Assembly: GCA_036274635.1 (NCBI GenBank)
Contig: DASUFI010000355.1
Span: 1-31,692, forward strand
Direction of reading: 5' to 3'
From: DASUFI01 sp036274635
GTDB taxonomy: Bacteria; Planctomycetota; B15-G4
DNA length: 31,692 nucleotides
In this document: positions 17,530-24,294 of the stretch, piece after piece
Position numbering within the stretch: position 1 is the first letter of the stretch
Layout: each line of letters starts with the position of its first letter
Notes under the pieces: generated by a model
The model's input: only the letters and a program-made list of their open reading frames with translations
What the model was told of the DNA's origin: nothing
Database searches by the model: none
Made by a program: the position numbers and the translations under genes

Positions 17530-17640
17530 GGCGCGAGGCTGCGGGCCGCATCGCAACTCGCTTGCCTTCAGGAAGATCCGCTCTGGCGGATCTTCCTGAG
17601 GGCTGCGGACGAGTTGCGATGCGGCCCGCAGCCTCGCGCC
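17530..17640. repeat. Nested 111-bp palindrome filling a convergent intergenic region
   Basis: Positions 17530-17560 and 17610-17640 are perfect 31-bp inverted repeats. Nested inside, 17568-17581 and 17586-17599 form a perfect 14-bp hairpin with a four-base loop (TCTG). Only 7 and 10 bases between the stems are unpaired. The element begins 5 bp after the FG-GAP stop and ends 2 bp before the PilZ stop, so it occupies essentially the whole gap. It has no T-tract, so it is not a textbook intrinsic terminator, though RNA from either strand would fold into a very stable hairpin. It may be a two-way terminator or a palindromic mobile/REP-like element. Confidence 0.92.
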
Positions 17641-17642
17641 TG

Positions 17643-18311
17643 TCACACGAGGGCGTCGAGTATCTCGCCCAAGGTCTTCCGGCCTGCGGCTCCGCCATCC
17701 ACGCGCAAACCGTAGAGGAAGTTGTGGGCTTCGCGGCCGATGCGGGCCACGGTGGCGGTGAGGCGCGCGGGCTCGGGGCGGCCGGGGAGGTCCACTTCCA
17801 CCTCGAGGCGCGTGCCCTCCGCGAACCAGCTCTGGCTGGTGCGCACGGAGCGCACGCCGAGGCCGCTCGCGGAGAGGTCCACGAGCTTGCCTTTGATCGA
17901 CTGCTTCTCGCCGCGGATCTGCACGGACAGGCGCGCGGGCAGCGGGTTGACGCGGCGGCGCTCGCCGCGGCGGCGCTCGCAAGGGGCCACCAGCGACGGC
18001 GCCTCGAGCACCACGCGCGCCGAGGTCGGCCGGTCGCGGTAGGGCGTCCAGTCGTGGATGGACGTGAGGAAGGTGTGCACGGCGCTCTCGCCGTCGAGGA
18101 AGAAGCCGCGCACCGCGGCGCCCGTGCGCATGATCCCCACGAAGCCCTCGGGCAGGGTCGCGGAGAGCTGCGGGCGGCCGCGCTCGTCGGTGCGCAGGAA
18201 GCTGCCCGAGCACTGCACGATCTCGCCGTTGACGAGGATCCACAGCTCGACGGGATGTCCGCCGGAGCACGCGTGGGCGAGCGGCGGAGGCAAGACGTGG
18301 GTGGCGCCCAT
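17643..18311 (-). CDS. PilZ-domain protein (probable c-di-GMP effector)
   Basis: A 222-residue protein. The C-terminal half is a PilZ domain: an arginine-rich R-R-G-E-R-R-R-V segment near residue 115 fits the RxxxR c-di-GMP contact, and D-L-S-A-S-G-L-G-V near residue 150 fits the D/NxSxxG motif. The N-terminal 105 residues form a separate beta-rich domain with no recognised family; it may be a YcgR-like N-domain, but I cannot show this. The ATG at 18311 has a good AAGGGG site (18318-18323) six bases upstream. It follows aroB by 42 bp in the same direction, so it may share its transcript. It probably senses c-di-GMP to control surface behaviour; the target is unknown. Confidence 0.85.
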   Translation of the reverse strand: MGATHVLPPPLAHACSGGHPVELWILVNGEIVQCSGSFLRTDERGRPQLSATLPEGFVGIMRTGAAVRGFFLDGESAVHTFLTSIHDWTPYRDRPTSARVVLEAPSLVAPCERRRGERRRVNPLPARLSVQIRGEKQSIKGKLVDLSASGLGVRSVRTSQSWFAEGTRLEVEVDLPGRPEPARLTATVARIGREAHNFLYGLRVDGGAAGRKTLGEILDALV

Positions 18312-18353
18312 GACCGGCCCCTTATCGGCCGGCCGGCCCGTGCAATCTGAACC

Positions 18354-19400
18354 CTATTCCAGGACGGCGGCCAGCGCTTGACGGACTGTCTCGGCCTGCA
18401 CTTCGATCACCTCCGCGTGGCCGGGTGCCAGCGGCAGCACGCAGCGCAGCGCGCCGCCGCGGCGCTTCTTGTCACGCCGCAGCTGAGCCTCCACGGCGGC
18501 GGCCGGCAGGGACAGCCGGTCGGGCAGGTCCCAGCGCCGCAGGATCGCGCGCAGGCGCGCCTCGAGGCCGGCGGTGGTGCCGGGACGCACGCCGGCCGCC
18601 AGGCGCGCGGCGCACAGCAGGCCCGCGGCCACGGCCTCGCCGTGCAGCAGCGCGGGCAGCGCCGCGGCCTCCAAGGCGTGCCCGAAGGTGTGACCCAGGT
18701 TGAGCAGGCGGCGTCTGCCCTCGTCCAGCGGGTCCTCGTCCACCAGCGCCGCCTTGTGCCGCGCGCAGACCTCGATGACGCCCACGCCCGCGGGCGTCGC
18801 GCGCGCGAAGTCGTCCGGCGCGAGCCGCTCGACGCGCGCGAGCGCCGCCTCGCCCTGCAGCAGCGCGGACTTGAGCACCTCGCCGAGACCCGCGCGCAGG
18901 TGGCGCGCGGGCAGGGTCGCCAGCGCGCGCGGGTCCACCACGACGCGCGCCGGGAAGTGGAAGGTGCCCAGCGTGTTCTTGCCGCCACCGTGGTCCACCG
19001 CGGTCTTGCCGCCGATGGCGGCGTCCACCTGGCCCACGAGCGTCGTCGGCACCGCCGTCCACGCCACGCCGCGCCGGTGCAGCGAGGCGGCGAGGCCGGC
19101 GATGTCCGTCACCACGCCGCCGCCGACGGCCAGCACGTGGCCGTCGCGGTCGAGGCCGGCGGCGTCCAGCGCGGCCAGCAGGCGCCCGAGCTCATCCCAG
19201 GTCTTGTGCTCCTCGCCCGGCGCGAGGACGTGCCGCGGCAGCGTGGCCAGCGCGCCAGGCAGCAGCGGCGCGACGTTGGCGTCCGTGACCACGAACGTGC
19301 CGCCCGGCGCGTCGGGGGGGGCCAGCGTGGCCAGCGCGCCGGCGCGCACCTCGAGCGTGGCGGCGGCGCGGCGCGGCGCGCTCGCGGGACTAGGGGACAC
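18354..19400 (-). CDS. aroB: 3-dehydroquinate synthase
   Basis: A 348-residue AroB, which converts DAHP to 3-dehydroquinate, the second step of the shikimate pathway, using NAD and zinc. Visible signatures are G-G-G-V-V-T-D-I-A-G-L-A-A-S (NAD site), P-T-T-L-V-G-Q-V-D-A-A-I-G-G-K-T-A-V-D followed by G-K-N-T-L-G-T-F-H, the zinc-binding L-N-L-G-H-T-F-G-H-A-L-E, and H-G-E-A-V-A-A-G. The start is GTG at 19400, 11 nt inside the upstream hydrolase gene, so the two are translationally coupled. Length is on the short side of normal but all core motifs are present. Confidence 0.96.
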   Translation of the reverse strand: MSPSPASAPRRAAATLEVRAGALATLAPPDAPGGTFVVTDANVAPLLPGALATLPRHVLAPGEEHKTWDELGRLLAALDAAGLDRDGHVLAVGGGVVTDIAGLAASLHRRGVAWTAVPTTLVGQVDAAIGGKTAVDHGGGKNTLGTFHFPARVVVDPRALATLPARHLRAGLGEVLKSALLQGEAALARVERLAPDDFARATPAGVGVIEVCARHKAALVDEDPLDEGRRRLLNLGHTFGHALEAAALPALLHGEAVAAGLLCAARLAAGVRPGTTAGLEARLRAILRRWDLPDRLSLPAAAVEAQLRRDKKRRGGALRCVLPLAPGHAEVIEVQAETVRQALAAVLE

Positions 19401-20130
19401 GCGCGGCCTGGCGCGGCGCGCCGGAGGCCGGCTGCTCGCGCGCGGCCGCGACCAGCGCCTCGAACAGGCGCGCGCTGCCGGCCTCGTCGGCCATGCGCTC
19501 GGGATGCCATTGGACGCCGACGAGGAAGCGCGAGCCGTCCGCCTCCCAGGCCTCGATGATGCCGTCCGGCGCGCGCGCGACGACGCGCAGGCCCGCGCCG
19601 AGGCGGTGCACGGCCTGGTGGTGGTGGCTGTTCACGGCCACGGCGCGCCCGAGCAGCGCGGCGAGGCGCGAGTCGGCATCCACCGCGACGGCGTGGCGCG
19701 CGACGTAGGTGTCGTCGCTGTGCTCGACCGCGGCTCCTGTGCCGGCGGTGACGTCGGGCACGTGCTGGTGCAGGCTGCCGCCGGCCGCGACGTTGAGCGT
19801 CTGCATGCCGCCGCAGATGCCCAGCGTCGGCGCGCGCCGCTCCAGCGCTGCGCGCGCCCAGGCCATCTCGGCCGTCATGCGGGCGGGATGCATCAGCTCG
19901 GTGCGCGGGTGCTGGGCCTCGCCCCACAGCGCGGGGTCGAGGTCGTCGCTTCCGCTGAAGACCACGCCAGCCAGCCGCGCAAGGATCTCGGCCGCCTCCT
20001 GCGTGGTGCACACGTGGGGCAGCGGCACCGGCAGCGCGCCGGCGAGGAGCAGCGCCTGCAGGTAGGGCACGCCGGCCACGGGCCGGCCCGCCTCGTCCGT
20101 GCTGCAGGTCACGCCGATGAAGGGTCGCAT
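19390..20130 (-). CDS. Class I glutamine amidotransferase-like hydrolase (peptidase C26, PuuD-like)
   Basis: A 246-residue protein of the gamma-glutamyl hydrolase/PuuD group. The nucleophile elbow G-I-C106-G-G-M-Q and the H209-P-E211 of V-Q-W-H-P-E complete a Cys-His-Glu triad; G-S-D-D-L-D-P and N-S-H-H-H-Q-A-V are typical of the C26 family. By family it would cleave a gamma-glutamyl bond, for example in gamma-glutamyl-GABA or folate polyglutamates; the substrate is not determined here. Its 3' end overlaps aroB by 11 nt, and 25 bp separate its start from the divergent folC-like gene. Confidence 0.9.
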   Translation of the reverse strand: MRPFIGVTCSTDEAGRPVAGVPYLQALLLAGALPVPLPHVCTTQEAAEILARLAGVVFSGSDDLDPALWGEAQHPRTELMHPARMTAEMAWARAALERRAPTLGICGGMQTLNVAAGGSLHQHVPDVTAGTGAAVEHSDDTYVARHAVAVDADSRLAALLGRAVAVNSHHHQAVHRLGAGLRVVARAPDGIIEAWEADGSRFLVGVQWHPERMADEAGSARLFEALVAAAREQPASGAPRQAARVP

Positions 20131-20155
20131 CGCAGCGGATTATAGTGGCCCGCAC

Positions 20156-21427
20156 ATGACCGCCGCGACACCGGGCACGCCGCTGGAGCAGAGATTGGCG
20201 GGCCTGCTCGACCTCGAGCGCTCGCGCGCCTTCCACGCCGGCCGGTTGGCGCTGGACCTCTCGCGCATGGAGGCCCTGCTGGCCGCGCTCCCGCCGCTGC
20301 CGCGCCCGGCGCTGGCCGTGCACGTGGCCGGCAGCGAGGGCAAGACCAGCACCACGGAGTTCATCACGGCCGGCCTGCTGGGCGCCGGCCTCACGGCGGC
20401 CTGCTTCACCTCGCCGCACCTGCTGGACGTGCGCGAGCGCCTGCGCATCGGCCTGCGGCTGCCGCCCGAGCCGCTGCTGCTGCGCGCCGCCGACGCGGTC
20501 GAGGCCGCCGCCGCGCGCGCCGCCGTGCGTCCCTCGTACTTCGAGTTCCTCACCGCCCTCGCGCGCGTGCTCTTCGCCGAGGCCTGCGTGGACGCGGCGG
20601 TGTGGGAGACGGGGCTCGGCGGGCGCCTCGACGCGACGCGCCTGCTGCCGGCCGACCTGTGCCTCGTCACCTCCATCAGCCTCGAGCACACGGCCGTGCT
20701 CGGGCAGACGCTGCCGGCCATCGCGGCCGAGAAGGCCGGCATCCTGCGGCCCGGTGCGCCGCTGCTGCTGGGCGCGTCGGTCCCGCTCGCCGCGCGGCAG
20801 GTGCTGGCGGAGCACGCGGCGGGCCTCGGCTGCCGCGTCGTGCAGCAGCCGCCGCGCGCGCCAGGCGAGGTGGACGCGCTGGCCGCCAACCGCGACCTCG
20901 CGCGCCTCGCGCTCGACGTGCTCGCCGACGAGCACCAGGCGCCGCCGCGCACGCCGGCCATGGACGCCGCCATCGAGGCGCACGGCGTCGCGGGCCGCTG
21001 GCAGCGCGTGGGCGACGTGCTCCTCGACGGCGCGCACACCGCCGCCGCCAGCGACGCCCTGGCGCGGCGCCTGGCGGCCGAGCAGGCGGCCGGCAGCCTC
21101 GACCTCGGCGCGCTGGTCTTCGGGGCCACGCTCGGGCGCGACCCCGCGCCCATGATCGCGGCCCTGGCCGCCGCGCTGCCGCCCGCCGCCGGCCTGCTGC
21201 TCACCACCGCGCCCGGCGAGCGCGGCGTGCCCGCCGCCGAGTTGCTGGCCGCCGCGCGCGGCGTACAGCGCGCCGTGGCCGTGGACGATCCCGCCGAGGC
21301 GCTGTCGCGCGCGCGCTCCGTGGCCGGCGGCCGCACGGTCGTGGTGACGGGTTCGCTCTACCTCGTGGGCCAGCTGCTGGCCGCGCTGCTCGGCCGCCGC
21401 GCGCTGCAGTCCGTGGGCGGCGCGTGA
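20156..21427 (+). CDS. folC: Folylpolyglutamate/dihydrofolate synthase-like Mur ligase family protein
   Basis: A 423-residue protein in the FolC branch of the Mur ligase superfamily, which adds glutamate to dihydropteroate or folates using ATP. Visible are the P-loop H-V-A-G-S-E-G-K-T-S (about residues 55-66), W-E-T-G-L-G-G-R-L-D-A-T-R (about 150-162), L-E-H-T-A-V-L-G-Q-T-L...E-K-A-G-I, and L-D-G-A-H-T (about 290-296). Three of these depart from the FolC consensus: the P-loop is usually G-T-N-G-K-G-S, the central motif L-D-H, and the C-terminal one D-G-A-H-N. Length and domain order are normal. The ATG at 20156 is chosen; an upstream in-frame start would overlap the divergent gene. Its stop overlaps the next start as GTGA. 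Assignment to the family is firm; full FolC activity is not certain. Confidence 0.85.
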   Translation: MTAATPGTPLEQRLAGLLDLERSRAFHAGRLALDLSRMEALLAALPPLPRPALAVHVAGSEGKTSTTEFITAGLLGAGLTAACFTSPHLLDVRERLRIGLRLPPEPLLLRAADAVEAAAARAAVRPSYFEFLTALARVLFAEACVDAAVWETGLGGRLDATRLLPADLCLVTSISLEHTAVLGQTLPAIAAEKAGILRPGAPLLLGASVPLAARQVLAEHAAGLGCRVVQQPPRAPGEVDALAANRDLARLALDVLADEHQAPPRTPAMDAAIEAHGVAGRWQRVGDVLLDGAHTAAASDALARRLAAEQAAGSLDLGALVFGATLGRDPAPMIAALAAALPPAAGLLLTTAPGERGVPAAELLAAARGVQRAVAVDDPAEALSRARSVAGGRTVVVTGSLYLVGQLLAALLGRRALQSVGGA

Positions 21428-24294
21428 ACGTCGCGCTGCTCGCGCTGGTGCCGCTGGCGGCCTGCGGCTACGCGGCCGCCGCGCTGACGGGCTGGCTGGT
21501 GCGCGCCTTCGCGGGCGTGGCGCCCGGTGTGCCGCCCGCGTGGTGGAGCGTGCTGCCGCCCGCGCTGCTGCTCTTCGCGGCGGGCGCCTGGCTGGCGGCG
21601 CGCCGCGTTGCGCGCAGCGCCGAGCCGCTGCGCGCGGCCTCGCGCTGGCTGGCGGCGGCGGCGGCGGGCGCGCTGGTGGCGCCATCGCTGCCGGGCGCGC
21701 TGCTGCCGACCTTTCCGGCCGAGGCCTGGCGCGTTGCGGCGACTGCCTGGCTGCCGGGCGCGGTGACGTCGCTGGCCTGCGGCGTGGCCCTCGTGCTGCT
21801 CGCGCAGGCGCGCGCCGTCGCCGGCGGCGCCGCGCACGCGTCGATCTCGGCCTTTGCGCTGGGCGTCGCGCTGGCGTGCGCCGAGGGAGCGCCCGCTGCG
21901 CTGCTGGGCCTGCCGTTGCACCCGACCGCGACGCAGGCCGCGGTCGCGGCGGCCGGCGCCGGTCTGCTCGCGCTGCTCATCGCGGGCGGCGCGCGGCCGG
22001 CGTCCGCGCGCCCGCGAAGCGCCGCGGCGCTCGCACCGGGCTTCCTGCTGTGTGGCTTCGGCGCCGTGCTCGCGGGCCTGCTGGGCCTGCTCGGCGGCGC
22101 GCGGTCCGCCAGCGGCGCGGCCGGTCCGTGGCTGGCCACAGCGCTGGCGCTCGCGGCGCTGCCGGGCCTCGTCGCGCGGCCGCGGCCGGAGCGCGCCTCG
22201 CGCGGCCGGCTGGCGCTGGCCCTCTGCGCGCACGTGCTGTTCGCCGTGGCCATCCTCGTCGCGGCGCTGGCCTGGCTGGAGGGGCGCGGCCTCGCGGAGC
22301 CCTCGGCCTGGCCGGTGCAGGGCGCGGCGGCGCTGGCTCTGCTGGCCACGCTGGCGGGCGTCGCGCGCGCGACGCGCGACGGCGAGCCGGGCGCCGGGGC
22401 GCGCTTCGGGCTGCACGTCGGCGCCCTGGCCGCGGGCGGCGCCGCGTGGGTGCTGCTGCACGCGCACCTCGCGGCCGGCGGTCAGCCGCCGGAGACCACG
22501 CAGGAGCTGGGCTGGCTGCTGGCCGCCACCATCGGCCTGATCGTGGGCACGCTCTTCACGGCGGCGCGCGAGCACGCGGCCGGCGCGGCGCTGAAGGCCG
22601 GGCTGGCGGTGCTGCTGGTGGGCGCGGTGCTGTGCGTGCCCTGGCTGCGGCGCATCGAGCGGCCATGGCGCATGGCGGCCGACGACGGCACGCTGCTGGC
22701 GCAGGTCGAGGGCCTGCGCTCGCACGACACCATCGTCGCGCGGCCGGGCGGCCAGGCCTCCGTGCGCCAGGACGGCCTGCCGCTGCTGGGCGAGGAGCTG
22801 GGCCGCCTGCACGCGCGGCGCCTCGGGCGCCTCGCCGCCGCGCTCAAGCCGGACGCGAAGGACGCGGCGCTGCTGCTGCGCGACGACGGCCAGCTGCTCG
22901 CCGCGCTGGCCGCCGCCACGCCCGCTCACGTCACCTGCGTGGAGCCCGACGCCGCGCTGGTCGTGCTGCAGCCCGAGATCACCTACGAGCCGGGCCAGTC
23001 CGCGCGCGGCGGCGCGCCGGCGCTGCACGTCGACGACCCGCGCGCCTGGTTGCTGGCGCACCGGGGCGAGCTGGACCTCGTCGTCGCCAACGTCTTCAGG
23101 CCCGACGTGCCCGGACGCGAGGACTGGCTCACCGCCGAGCACTTCCTCGCGCTGCGCGGCGCGCTGCGGCCCGACGGCGTGGCCGTGGTCGCGCTGCCGC
23201 TGCAGCTGCTGCCCTGGCCCGCGCTGCAGCGCGTGGGCGCGGCCTTCCTCGAGGCCTTCCCCGATGCGCGCCTCTTCATCGGCTCGCTGCGCGCGGACGT
23301 GCCGGTGGCGCTGCTGGCCGGCGGCCTCGCCCACGGCCTCCCGGGCACGAAGGCGCTGGACGAGCTGCTTTCGAGCACTCCGTCGGTGGCCGGCATCAAC
23401 GGCTCGCCCGACGTGTACGACCTCTATGTCTGCGACGGCTGGACGCTGGCCTCGCGCTGGCGCGACGAGCCGCTGGCCACGCTGGAGCAGCCGTGGGGCG
23501 CGTGGCTCTCGGCCGGCCGCGCGGGCGACGCCGCGCTGCTCGCGCGCCTCAACCTGCGCCTGCTGGCCGACCTGGCCGTGCCACTGGACACCAGCTCGCT
23601 CCAGGCACGACCGATCGCGGACAAGGACGACCGCCACCTCGGCGCCGAGCTGACCGCCCGCTCGGCCGCGCTCTCCGGCCTGCTCGTGGCGCGCGCGGCG
23701 CAGCTTGCGCTCGACGCCGCGGGCAGGGGCGAGCTGTCCGGCGACGAGCGCCTCGCGCGCGAGACCGAGCTGTCCTCCGCGCTGCTCTACGCCTGGCACG
23801 CGGCGCCGGGGCACCTCGACGTGCGCGACGCGCTGCTCGAGCGCGCCAGCCGCCTGGCCCAGGAGCGCCGCGACGAGCCGGCCGCCGAGCTGCTCGACCG
23901 CGCGCAGCAGGTCCTCGACGACCCGCGCCTCGCCGGCGTGCTGGGTGGCCTGCTCCTGCGCCTCGACCAGCCCGACGAGGCGCTCGAGCTGCTGACCTCG
24001 GCTCGCAAGCGCGCGCCCGAGGATCGCAGCGTGCTGATCAACCTGGCCACGGCCCTGCTGCTGGCGGGCCGCGACGCCGAGGGTCATGCGCGCCTCGAGG
24101 ATGCGGCGCGCGCCTTCGCGCCGGCGTCGCTGCCGGCCTTGCCCGCGGCCGCGCTCGGCCTGCTGCGCGGCGACGTGGCCGCGGTTGCGCCCGCACGCCA
24201 GCTGTTGGGCGGCCTGCCTGCGGACGAGCCCTGGGCGAAGGTGCTCGCGCACCTTCTGGTCACGCCGCCGGCCGGGTCGCCGCCGCCGCGCTAG
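21424..24294 (+). CDS. Polytopic membrane protein with degenerate spermidine-synthase-like domain and TPR-like C-terminus
   Basis: A 956-residue protein starting at a GTG that overlaps the folC stop. Residues 1 to about 405 hold roughly ten hydrophobic helices separated by short alanine/arginine loops. Residues about 410-640 resemble the Rossmann domain of spermidine synthase: a D-L-V-V-A-N-V strand (about 550) followed by E-D-W-L-T-A-E-H-F-L-A-L-R and L-R-P-D-G-V-A-V-V, as in the spermidine-synthase C-terminal half. The glycine-rich cofactor loop (G-G-G-D-G) is missing; the equivalent strand reads A-A-L-L-L-R-D-D-G. The last 150 residues are paired helices like tetratricopeptide repeats (814-899). 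Such membrane/SpeE fusions occur in many bacteria with unknown function; polyamine synthesis is unlikely here. Confidence 0.75.
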   Translation: MNVALLALVPLAACGYAAAALTGWLVRAFAGVAPGVPPAWWSVLPPALLLFAAGAWLAARRVARSAEPLRAASRWLAAAAAGALVAPSLPGALLPTFPAEAWRVAATAWLPGAVTSLACGVALVLLAQARAVAGGAAHASISAFALGVALACAEGAPAALLGLPLHPTATQAAVAAAGAGLLALLIAGGARPASARPRSAAALAPGFLLCGFGAVLAGLLGLLGGARSASGAAGPWLATALALAALPGLVARPRPERASRGRLALALCAHVLFAVAILVAALAWLEGRGLAEPSAWPVQGAAALALLATLAGVARATRDGEPGAGARFGLHVGALAAGGAAWVLLHAHLAAGGQPPETTQELGWLLAATIGLIVGTLFTAAREHAAGAALKAGLAVLLVGAVLCVPWLRRIERPWRMAADDGTLLAQVEGLRSHDTIVARPGGQASVRQDGLPLLGEELGRLHARRLGRLAAALKPDAKDAALLLRDDGQLLAALAAATPAHVTCVEPDAALVVLQPEITYEPGQSARGGAPALHVDDPRAWLLAHRGELDLVVANVFRPDVPGREDWLTAEHFLALRGALRPDGVAVVALPLQLLPWPALQRVGAAFLEAFPDARLFIGSLRADVPVALLAGGLAHGLPGTKALDELLSSTPSVAGINGSPDVYDLYVCDGWTLASRWRDEPLATLEQPWGAWLSAGRAGDAALLARLNLRLLADLAVPLDTSSLQARPIADKDDRHLGAELTARSAALSGLLVARAAQLALDAAGRGELSGDERLARETELSSALLYAWHAAPGHLDVRDALLERASRLAQERRDEPAAELLDRAQQVLDDPRLAGVLGGLLLRLDQPDEALELLTSARKRAPEDRSVLINLATALLLAGRDAEGHARLEDAARAFAPASLPALPAAALGLLRGDVAAVAPARQLLGGLPADEPWAKVLAHLLVTPPAGSPPPR

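Noticed and set aside
20131..20155. TATAGT resembling a -10 box between the hydrolase and folC starts
   Set aside because: The 25-bp gap leaves no room for a matching -35 and leader outside the coding sequence, and no such -35 was found.
21358..24252. Long minus-strand open frame (964 codons) opposite the spermidine-synthase-like gene
   Set aside because: Same compositional artefact: Arg/Gln/Ala/Gly-rich, no domain, and opposite a coupled gene with clear domains.
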